Part shown: piece by piece, positions 12,152 to 23,876 of the stretch | Layout of the letters: each line of letters starts with the position of its first letter | Numbering within the stretch: the first letter of the stretch is position 1 | Assembly: GCA_020152595.1 (NCBI GenBank) | Contig: JAIGNY010002073.1 | Span: 1,543,001 to 1,607,000, forward strand | Direction: 5' to 3' | Length of the DNA stretch: 64,000 bases | DNA from: Chiridota heheva | Taxonomy: Eukaryota > Echinodermata > Holothuroidea > Apodida > Chiridotidae | The notes under the pieces: model-generated | Told to the model about the DNA's origin: nothing | Databases searched by the model: none | The model's input: only the letters and a program-made list of their open reading frames with translations | Position numbers and translations under genes: made by a program

Positions 12152-12795
12152 CTGATCAATACAGATGCAAAGACTTCATAAATTGTGAATAAGACAAAGT
12201 TAATAGTAAATGATATCAAGTATCTATAACATAAGTCCCCCTGTTGTATAAATATATGTTCATTGCTTGACTTACATAAAGCACAGATTAACTGAATATT
12301 CTTTTGCCCATGGTGTACACCGGGAACACTCACTATCTCCAATATTATTTTGGAACCACGGGTGTTTTACGCATGACACAATATTTTTGCCCTGAAAATA
12401 TGAGGCCCTCTACAGGCTTTGACCCACCAATTATAATTACTTTAAAAATAAAAATTAGATGACCATTATAATATCATTGTGTATATTATTTCATTCCGTA
12501 TCATGCAGACCGAAAAACTGACGATAAAGCGTGTGTACTATTATCATTACATCCCAGTTAACATGTCCTCTTGGTGCCCGACTATGAGACTATGGGTTTT
12601 ACCGGTTGAATCATACATTAGTCTTGCATGCCCTCGCGGGCCCAAAAATCACCAATCCAGTGCTAAATTGGGAGTTCCTTCAGCGGATATGCTGAATGGG
12701 CTGTGGTCTATGTGGCATCGTGACTGCATAAAATAATCTTTAAGACCACTCTCACGTATCTAAACCAACCAAAAAGTAACTGACAAGATACTTAC

Positions 12796-12891
12796 TAAGC
12801 AGTCCGAGCCTAACAAGTCGAAAAGGGCCACGTTCTCATGCATTACTAAAAGTGATGATCCAACGTTTTCTTGGAGTCCTTGCTGAGGCAT
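12796..12891 (-). CDS. WASP-like protein (WAS/WASL family), first coding exon with start codon
   Basis: A 96-nt coding exon on the minus strand with donor TTA|GTAAGTATC. It starts MPQQGLQENVGSSLLVMHEN and ends LFDLLGSDCL, matching the opening of WASP proteins (VGSLLLTPQENESLFTFLGKKCV). WASP proteins relay Cdc42 and PIP2 signals to the Arp2/3 complex to branch actin filaments. The ATG at 12891 has A at -3. An upstream ATG at 12901 is out of frame and overlaps the start, giving a 21-codon uORF. Phases of exons 12796, 12014 and 11425 all agree. Whether it is the single WASP/N-WASP orthologue of its species cannot be told from the domains present. Confidence 0.93.
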
Positions 12892-15800
12892 ATTGCACCA
12901 TGCAGTTAATTTATCAATCGAAAGAAAGTACGATAGCAGTTGAAGTGGCTAGTTGTCGGTTACGAACTAACAGAACCCAGTTCTTGAGTCTGAACTCATA
13001 ATTGTTATCGGCAACTCTAAAATTGTAAAGATGATATGCTTCAGGACACATTTAGAATCAATGTTGATCTTGAGAAAAGGTCTATCATATGGAAGGTGTG
13101 CTGTTGAAAATTTAATTATTCTGCATCAAAATCTCCAACAATAGCATTATCTGAAGCATGAGTAAGAACATGTACTGGTAACCAATCATACAACTTTGTT
13201 ATAAGAAGAGTGTCATTGCTGAAATTTTATTTTCGGTCAAAACGGAAAAAGGTTTTTCTTTACTAATAAAAGGTCTAAGATCCGTCTGACGAATCCCATC
13301 TTCTGCTAAAGATCCAACTCAGTCTATTACAATTATATAACATTTAATTTACTGAGCCTAAGGTAATAATTATCTATTCTTTGTAGAATGTGTCTAAAAT
13401 ATGGTATTGGTGCAATTTAGTTCAAGTAATACGAATGCATGTTCAAAAAAATCACTAAGGAAATAGCTTTTCAAAGAAACTTTGATGTAAATATGTTTTT
13501 AACATTGCAAGTCATAATTTGGCTCACTTGACATATACAAACACCAAGAGGGACCTGTCATCCTGTGAAACATCGCATGAACTTTCTCTATAAAAGCAGA
13601 CCGTCTAGAGTACCTCAAATTGAGGGCGTAGGAAGCAGGAGGGGGGGGGGAGCTTTAGCCCCAGGAAAAATATGGGGGCGACCCCGCCCCTCCCACTTTT
13701 CAGGGAAGAAACTCCATTATTAGGCTTATTTGTACCCTCTGTGAAATATATCAACCTTTTCGGCGCTTGTTATTCTGATTTATTCAATTGAGTTGATGAG
13801 GTGAATAAACATTCAGCCCCCCCAGGAAACAAATGTTTCTACACCTTTGCCTCAAATGTTTTACCACATGGTGCAGAGATTTTAGATATTTTACATAAAA
13901 CAATGATAAGCTTATGAAAATTAATTTTCTAAGCTTAAAGGCCAGATATCGTTTTAATATGGACAGTAATACAATACAAGTCAACGTTTCTGATTGGTTA
14001 TACACAAATACCGACAATCAATCAATAACCACCGGTGTAAAAGTAAATTCCCCTTCACCCCAGTATATTTTGGCTCCCAACCCTTATTTCCTTGGAAACT
14101 TTCCTTGAAAATTTAGGCCCCCCAGACAATTAAGCCGTAGCCATCCAGAACATTTGGCCCCCTCATAGTAAAAACGGTTCGTTAGGAATTTTAGGCCCCG
14201 ACCCTTCTTTCCTATACAATTTGGAGACACCAACTTGTCCCCCTTTTGGAAGAAAAAGTTCTTCATCTCCCTTTATACTAAATCTCACTGCCGTTTTGCG
14301 TAAAGCACGCCTTTTTTTTTTCTTTAGTGTATTAGCTTATCACTTTATAGCTTATCACTTCAGTACACAAAATTAATTGAAGGAACCGTACAGACACACC
14401 AATAAATTACCTAGTAAAATCAGTCCGGAGGGGACTAAATTCACTAAACATTCCTCAGGAAATAAGGTCGGGGCCCAAATTTACTATGACACCGGCGCGG
14501 AGGTAACTAGCACACTGTATATACATACACGCACGCCCACTCACCCACCCACAGTACACAGTACGTACTTAATTAGAAACGTAACGTGAAAATTATGAAT
14601 ATCGCAACTTTACGAATTTTTTGAGACGATATTCTTCTTTAACAATTTACAACCCTGTGTGTGGGGGTGGGTAGGGGTTGTGTATGTTAGGGTCATGAAG
14701 TTGATCACACCAAAACAGAAAAAGTTTTAATTCTTACGATGTTTTGGGTTGGTATCAGCCTCGTGATGATTGACAATGGGCTGTTGGGTTAATTGTGGAC
14801 GGTTGGATACCTAAGAACAATCCTCACGAGAACATTCACACCTTTGTGAGTGGACCAATTTGGAAATCTTAAAAAAAAAAAAAATACACCAAAGGTAAAG
14901 TCCTTAAAACCAGACTAAATTTACTCAAGTGTGAAATACTAATAATGCAGCATTGTTTACGAGCTAATCTCACCCAAACACTAAACTAAAAGCAAACATG
15001 CCAAGAACGTTGTCATACCAGCTCCCTGGTCATACGCATGACGCAAAACAACCATAACACTGGTTGTATTAGCATGTCAACACTAAATTTAACGAAATAT
15101 GTATTCCATGCGTGAAAATTGTAATAACCATCTTATTCTAATACTTATCCTTGTCAATAGTACTCAGAGCAGAGCTGACTGTGACCCCATTCGTTTATGC
15201 TATAAATGTGTTTTACGATGATATATTAGTCTACAATCATGTATGATTTGTTTCACAACAACACAATTTGTACAGCATACATCTCGTGTTACGTCAATGA
15301 TACATGGCGTAGGGTCTCGGTCCCCCTGGCGTTGGAGCAGATTTTAGGTCTCAACATAGGAATCTGAGACACTTAAAGTTTACACCACAGGAAAACAGTC
15401 TCAAAACGCTTTTATTTGTTAGATAACCTAACGATTGTTGGAATATTTTTGTTGGGGGCCACTAGAAAGCTAGACGTCGACGGCCCGCCGCTCTAGCCGG
15501 TAAGCCCCTCTCCCCTTCCGAGCGTGACACCATTGGTTTGAGTCCTGTAACAGTCTCTCTGTGTATTAATTCCTTGTGTGGTGCTCAAACTTTGGTTGGC
15601 TATGTTAGTATAGTGCAGTCGAATTATTTGAGGCTCCAGTTGTTGTCTCCTAGGCCAACAAACGGTTTAACTTCGCATCACTGCACGATTTTGCCCGTGG
15701 AGACAACCTCAATACATACGTGAGCTGGCTCATTCAGTAATATAACCAGTTTAATTATTGTTCATCGACCACGTCTGGTAAATGTAAAACGCACCCAAAC

Positions 15801-16092
15801 CATTAATAGTTCAGAACGGGAAATACGCTTCATAACTTTAGTATTGAAGGATTTCATCACGTGACTCGTAACTCAACTGGGAGCCATTTTGCAGGGTAGA
15901 GCTTTACGCGTTGAGTATTTCATGCGTCTGATCTGAACGCAGCTCGATTACATCGAGTCACATCACACGTAAAACAAACAGACTCGGTCAAGACACGCGC
16001 TAGCACGCGCTGGTGATGAAAACACGCGCTAAGCATGTAAAACACGTGTTGGGCATATAAATACGCGCTAGTTAAAACCGCCAGATGAAATA
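12892..16092. other. Upstream region of the WASP-like gene, mostly unassigned
   Basis: No coding exon is recognised. At 13621-14280 there is a G/C-rich decayed repeat with GGCGTAGGAAGCAGGAGGGG at one end and CCCCCCAGACAATTAAGCCG near the other, resembling an old transposon. The 5' UTR or promoter of the WASP-like gene should be here but cannot be placed. Confidence 0.4.
15992..16070. repeat. Cluster of ACACGCGCT motifs
   Basis: ACGCGCT occurs four times, with an ACACGTGTT variant between, in about 80 bp and irregular spacing. This is unusual in an AT-rich, CpG-poor setting. It could be a cryptic repeat or a factor-binding cluster upstream of the WASP-like gene. No direct evidence of function. 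Confidence 0.55.
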
Positions 16093-16405
16093 ATTATTAA
16101 TCAACGATGAAATACTGAGAATCACTAAACATGACAAAATCAGCACTGAAGTAAAAAGAAGAAGGTGGAGGTGGATTGGTCATGTCATACGCATGAGCAC
16201 TATTAAGCACTGTGTGGCAGCTATGACGTGGAAATCAGGGGAGAAGGAAGTTGGTCGTCCTAGAACGACCTGGAGAAGGACAGTCGAGAAGGAGAGGAAA
16301 GTGATGAGATGGAGCTCGTGGACAAAAGCCAGACAAGTTGGAAAAGCAGAATCCAGCGGAGAGAGTGCACTGCAGCCTTATGGGCCTGAAGAGACTAGGT
16401 GAGGT
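16093..16405 (+). pseudogene. 3' fragment of a LINE reverse-transcriptase ORF
   Basis: The frame reads NDEILRITKHDKISTEVKRR, then RWIGHVIRM, and later GRPRTTWRRTVEKE. The RRWRWIGHVxRM plus GRPxTTWRRTVEKE pair is a well-known C-terminal signature of non-LTR retrotransposon ORFs. Only this end is present, as expected for 5' truncation. The last 20 codons seem to have shifted frame. Downstream is a poly(A)-like run at 16438-16449. Confidence 0.8.
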
Positions 16406-16468
16406 GAAGAATAATTTTTTAATATAAAATATTAGTTTAAAAAAAAAAATACCCTCAAAGTACAATCT

Positions 16469-16712
16469 TAATAGGGCACTAGACCGAAAAATGAGGGCGT
16501 ATTTTTAGGGGTCCCCCCCCATTTTTTTTTTTTTAATGTTTATCTAGCACGCAACAGTATAGCAGTTTTCTGGTTAATATGAATATTCAAGTGACCTTTG
16601 CCCCCACGTCAGCTGTGGGCTATGGAGGCATGAAGTTTATCGATTTGTTGTGGATAATATACCTGTAAAATTCGCAAAATGAGCGCCCTCACTTTCGGTC
16701 AAGTGCTCCTTT
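16469..16712. mobile_element. Short MITE with inverted ends (copy a)
   Basis: The left end reads GGGCACTAGACCGAAAAATG then AGGGCG. The right end, reverse-complemented, reads GAGCACTTGACCGAAAGTG then AGGGCG. The interior (CAAGTGACCTTTGCCC, GCTATGGAGGCATGAAGTTT) is shared with 32880-33431. No coding frame. Confidence 0.7.
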
Positions 16713-16934
16713 ATTCAGTGGATTCTAAACACGTCTATTAGTGCAACCAACTGCACAGCGCGATTCCGGCATACTACTTACAAAATTATTCTTATGTAAA
16801 ACATGCAAACGTATGTAAGTGTACAGCAAACGACAGTCTTCCCTACAAAATGGTGATGTAAACAAAGTCATGTGACCTCATTACGTCAGCTGAAACATCC
16901 TTATACGATAAATATGAGCATAACATTAATATAT

Positions 16935-19277
<2,343 letters not shown>

Positions 19278-19596
19278 TTAAGGTATAGTTCAGTGGTGAA
19301 CTTGCAACTGTATCTTATATGAAAGAGGACTTTAAAATAAACAAAATGGTGAAGAAAGTATTTAAAAATCTTATTCCGTATGACTGGTGTAGTAAGTCTA
19401 ATATGGAAGGTTGGCGCCCTGAGGCTGTGACATTACAACTAGTCTGAATTCAGTCGTTTCTACATAAATGATACGAAACTAGAATTAAATATCTCCTTAA
19501 CGGAATAAGATTTTTGAATGCTTTATTCACCCTTTTCATCCGTTCATTTAAGATGCACTTGCCAGTTGCTTATTAATCCCTGAACTAATCCTTTAA
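19278..19596. mobile_element. TTAA-flanked foldback MITE (copy 3)
   Basis: A 319-bp element between TTAA sites. The left end TTAAGGTATAGTTCAG pairs with the right end, which reverse-complements to TTAAAGGATTAGTTCAG. A perfect 16-bp inverted pair AAAAATCTTATTCCGT lies at about 19365 and 19495. The TATTCCGTT-AGGAG block also occurs inside the copy at 56716, so they belong to one family. Confidence 0.7.
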
Positions 19597-20394
19597 AGCA
19601 TAGCACAAGTAGGTCCATGAGCGCACAGGAATACGCAGTGGCGAAGATATAGTGGTTCGAATTAACTTCGAATTAGCGGGGCGAAAACGGTACCCGCGGT
19701 GATATTAGTATATACTGGTATAACTCGCAAGTGCCATTGTGCACGCACGGATTGCATTCGCGATCCTGATTAAGTTTGTTTTAAAAGGAGTAATCGGCTG
19801 GAAGGTATTTGCAGGCTGCCAGGCACCAACAACTGTTGATGGTAACAGTACTGAGCAATATCAGCAAAGGTGCCTTCTATATACCAGAAAAAGATCTGTA
19901 AGAATATAAATCCCGAAATGAATACTCTAACGAATACCCGAAATTCAAGCTGATCAGTGGCAAAGTTGCAAGTTTTTCGATGGACAATTTAAAGGTTCCC
20001 AACTATTAATAATTAGGTAGCTTGAATGCAATTTTTCATGTTAATTTCTTCAATCTGTTATAAGGGACTTGTCTATAATATCAGTCAAGTTATTTGACAG
20101 AACACTATAACGTTATCTCTGAAAAGGGGCACTATTTGAACTTTGCAAAAATGGTTAGTCTATGAGACAAGGGCCTGGGTCAATATCGTACGTTTTTAAC
20201 TGGACGATATTTTAAAGATACCTCACTAACACACTAATACAATTTTGGGTGGCTCGTTTCTATCAAAGTATACAAATTATAGGCGGGGAAAATAAAGAAC
20301 TTGGCAGATGTGAATATATTTGTTTTCTTCAGAAATAAAAGTCCAAGGTATATGAATGTTAATTAATCTCCAATGTTTCTGGTTTTTTCTTCAT
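19597..20394. other. Unassigned sequence
   Basis: Nothing recognisable. No frames with family motifs. Confidence 0.4.
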
Positions 20395-20395
20395 T

Positions 20396-20442
20396 TGGTG
20401 GGGGTGGGGGGGGGGGGGGGGGGAAGAAAGGGGGGGTGGTTT
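20396..20442. repeat. Poly(G)-rich tract
   Basis: About 47 bp almost entirely G, with uninterrupted runs of more than 20. Such a run can form G-quadruplex structures. Confidence 0.9.
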
Positions 20443-21030
20443 GAATAGATCATAAGCGCGCGCAGTTATGATGTTTGCGTTACTTTCTTCAATGAAAAGA
20501 TCATATGATATAAAAAGCCGTAAGGCCCCTTTTAACATTTTTGAGAAAACCTAATATTTGAAATTAATATTTGAATCATAAAGAAATTGAAATCCGTGCG
20601 GCGTAAATGAAGAAAAAGAAACGATGGAATATTACAGCTTACTACATATATTATGCAACTGAAGAGGGTCCTCCCATAATGTTAAGACTGCTACGTCCCT
20701 GTCATCCTGCTCATAGGCGTATGGAAATGATATACTAAAGAAAACAATATGCCTAATAAACACTCATGCATTACTCCCATAAAAATCGATTGGGAAAGTA
20801 GCAAACGAAATTTACCACTTATAGTGGAATGCAGTGAAAAACATTAGCTGGGGGTTGCGTCTGATGAATTAATAATTAATACACTGATGCAAAGATACAT
20901 GCATGTAGTAATAAATTTAATCTGATAATGTTGTCACTTTTTTCTTTTTTTCAAAATGGACTTTGAATTTCGCTATAAAACTGTGTCTCCTGATCCCTCC
21001 TGAGACAGGGCCCATAATAAAGATTTTAAA

Positions 21031-21078
21031 AGTGTATGTGTGTGCGTGTGTGTGTGTGTGTGTGTGTATGTGTGTGTT
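21031..21078. repeat. (TG)n microsatellite
   Basis: TG dinucleotides with a few interruptions. Confidence 0.95.
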
Positions 21079-21384
21079 ATGGGGGCGGGGATTTTGAAAA
21101 AAAGGTAGCGTAATTTTCACTCTCATTAGAGAAAAAGTGGTAACACCCTGCTACACGGGGCTGCTAAATTTCGGAAGAAGGGGACACAAAATATCCTTGT
21201 GGGCCTAACACTTTAATTGGGGAAAACGTGTTCTGTAAACAATAAGATATCTGTATAGGAATGAAAATTATATATAATAAAAATAAACACCACTTGTGTT
21301 TAGGCTTGGGGATGATTTAAAAATTGTACGTCATTATGAGACAATCATTTCTTCATCACGTAATGAGTTAAGATGATGAAATAT

Positions 21385-21515
21385 TTAATGAGTTAAGATA
21401 ACATAACAAGATAACGAACTAGGAAGGGTTAGTCACATCATAAAAAGCCCAAACTAACACCGCAACCACAAAAGAAACATACACAATATCAAAGACGCAC
21501 AGAGTTATTATCTTT
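21385..21515 (-). mobile_element. CR1-type LINE 3' end fragment
   Basis: It matches 62041-62160 almost phrase by phrase on the plus strand: TAACATAACA-AAGATAACG, AAAGCCCAAA-TAACAC, then ATCAAAGACGC-CAGAGTTA. At 62 kb this sequence is the 3' end of a minus-strand CR1-like ORF, so this is a short 3' fragment in the same orientation, facing the plus-strand copy that begins at 21952. Confidence 0.65.
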
Positions 21516-21656
21516 TTACTATTTGTATTATTTATTCCAATAGTTATCATCCTTTAGTAACTAAACCCACAAGAGTGAGTGAAACCTCATCTACATTGAA
21601 TGATAACATACTAATGTATCCCGATGTGATGTTTTCTTATCAGATGTTATAACATG

Positions 21657-21696
21657 TATAACACCAGGGAGTTCTTAAGAACTCCCTTATAACACC
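21657..21696. mobile_element. 22-bp perfect palindrome flanked by 9-bp direct repeats
   Basis: TATAACACC at 21657-21665 and again at 21688-21696 flank a perfect palindrome whose half-site is AGGGAGTTCTT. It looks like a tiny insertion or excision footprint with a 9-bp target duplication. Similar CAGGGAG stems occur at 48407 and 61834. Confidence 0.65.
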
Positions 21697-21951
21697 GATT
21701 TAAGTGATCATTTTCCGATTTTCGGCAAGAGTTTAATACATCACACCAGTGGTATTCAAGGTCACAAAACTATAAATTATTCTCATGTTATTGTTAACAA
21801 TTTTACTTGTAAAGTTCGTAGTGTGGACTGGAGCTTCGTGTACAATGAATATGATGTAAATAATGCTTGCTTTTTTGTGATAATTTGTTAGTACTATATG
21901 ATGAATGTTTTCCCGTTATTAGAATAAAAACAGTAAACGTAAAAGACATCC

Positions 21952-23640
21952 ATGAATTACAAGTGGCATTCTTACATCTATCAAAACCAAAAACAAGCTT
22001 TTAAAGATTTCATTGAAGCCTCCTTTGATTCTAACAAATCAAGCTATCGTTTGTATCGTAATAAATTAAATCATGTTATTCGCATAGCTAAGAAAAACCA
22101 CTTCTCGTGGAAATTCAACGAGTTACAACATGACCCAAAAGGTACGCGGTCAGCCATAAGTAATTTATTGAATAGAAAAACAATTCAAGTGTGCCTGGTT
22201 CTTTCATTAATGGTGACAATATTGTACATGATCCTTGATGTGTCTAAGAAGTAAAAGGGTTTGAATTCAAATTTAGCACTCGGTCCAGATGGTATCTATC
22301 GTACTGTCTTACGCGAGTGTTCTGATGTTCTTTCTGTTCCCCTGAGTATTACCTTTTCAAAGTGTTTTGATGTTGGTGTTTTCCTAGTGATTGGAGAATT
22401 GCCAATGTCACTCCTATTGTTAAAAAGGGTGACCACAGTTTTCCCTGTAACTATAGGCCAGTGAGTCACTAGTGTTGTGTGCAAGGTCATGGAGTTCATT
22501 GTAAAGGATGTTGTTCTAGATCATTGGTCAATGGTTTGCTGAATTTGTCCCAGCATGATTTCTTACCTGAGAGGTCTTGTGTGGAAGCTCTTTGTTATGA
22601 TTTATTAGAGTTTCTTGATGATGTTACAAAACTAGTTGATTTTGGTCATAATGTGAATGTCATCTATTTATATTTCAAAAAAGCGTTTGATAAGGTCCCT
22701 TTAGCATGAACAGGCTTATGATAAAAACAAGAGCGCTTGATGTGGAGGGAAAGTGTGCCAGTTGGATAAATTCTTGGTTTGTTGGTTAGTTGACAGGGCA
22801 CAGAGAGTTATTGTTAATGGTGAAATATCTTCATGGGAGAAGGTTACAAGTGGTGTTCCTCAAGGTTCTGTAATGGGTCCGCTTCTTTTCTTAATCTTCA
22901 TTAATGATATTGATATTTCTCTTGGCTCGAGGTCTTGTAAATTTGCTGATGACACTAAGCTCTACAGAATTGTTGACGATACTAGGGATTCTTCACCAGT
23001 TCACTGTTGCAAAGTGATCTGGATAAGTTAGTTGTTGGTCTCAATTGTGGCACATGTCTTTCAATGTTGATAAATGCAAAGTTATTCATTCTGGTCAGAG
23101 CAATTTGGGTTTTGATTACTGCATGAATGGTTCAAATCTCAGTTGGTTGTGTTGATTAAAAAAAGGGATCTAGGTGTACCCTCTAAGCAGTGTGCTTTAG
23201 CAGCTGCAAGGGCAAATAGGATGTTAGGTTTGATTGGAAGAAATGTTTGTTTTCTTGGTAGAGAGGTTGTTCTTAATTTGTATTGGCCTAAGTAGTTATT
23301 CAGACCTCTTCTTGCACTTTAAAAAAAGAATGGTCAGATTTGACCATTACATGGTCAACTTTGCACCGAACCTGGTCAAAATTAAACGACCATAACGTGG
23401 TCAAAATCGACCATAAAATGATAATTATCGACAAATTTGACCATATTGTGTTCAAATTTGTTGTTCAATTTGACCAAAGTTGGTTCGGTGCAAAGTTAAC
23501 CAAGTTGTGGTCAGGCTTGGAGTCCTTTTTTTAAGAAGGGTAAGTTCATTTTGGAACAGATTCAGCGAGGAGCTACTATATAGACTTATTTCCGAAGTAA
23601 GGAATCTCTCTCCCAGGTAGCACGCCGACGTGGGGCCCAT
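21952..23640 (+). pseudogene. CR1/jockey-type LINE ORF, decayed and interrupted
   Basis: Blocks in order: a pre-RT segment with RLYRNKLNHVIRIAKKNHF, LGPDGIYRTVLRECSDVL, a broken Q-HDFLPERSC block, FKKAFDKVP, GVPQGSVMGPLLFLI, the catalytic-type FADDTKLY near 22944, and then ILEQIQRGAT after 23535. Each block sits in a different or shifted frame, so it is a pseudogene. The block between RPLLAL and KFILEQ is split by the MITE at 23319-23534. Clade call from RT motifs: CR1-like. No endonuclease domain is visible upstream, so the copy is 5'-truncated. Confidence 0.82.
23319..23534. mobile_element. TTAA-flanked foldback MITE rich in TGGTCAA/TTGACCA words
   Basis: TTAA at 23319-23322 and 23531-23534 bound about 208 bp of inverted repeats. 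Left arm: AAAAAGAATGGTC, then GGTCAACTTTGCACCGAACC. Right arm reverse-complemented: AAAAAGGACTCC, then GGTTAACTTTGCACCGAACC. The interior repeats TGGTCAAA and TTGACCA about ten times. It interrupts a CR1 reverse-transcriptase frame that resumes afterwards, proving it is an insertion. Confidence 0.82.
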
Positions 23641-23870
23641 AAGGGAAAGAACTGGGCCATCTGGGAATGGGCCAACCCATATTGGTTATCCCATATGGGA
23701 TCTACTTCAACTTACCCATATGGTACCGTATGGGGAAACCTGAGAGAGCTCATGTGGGCTGCATGAGGAATGACTCATGTGGATATGGGGAAAACCTGAG
23801 CAAGCGCATGTGGGCTGCATAAGGGATGAACCATGTGGGCATAATATGGACCGGGAATAAGCCAAGTCTC
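23615..23870. repeat. CCCATATGGG / CATGTGGGC-rich repeat
   Basis: Words such as CCCATATGGG, CCCATATGGT, GTATGGGGAAACCTGAG and CATGTGGGCTGCAT recur within 250 bp. It looks like a dispersed or satellite-like repeat. No ORF. Confidence 0.6.
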
Positions 23871-23876
23871 TGTAAA

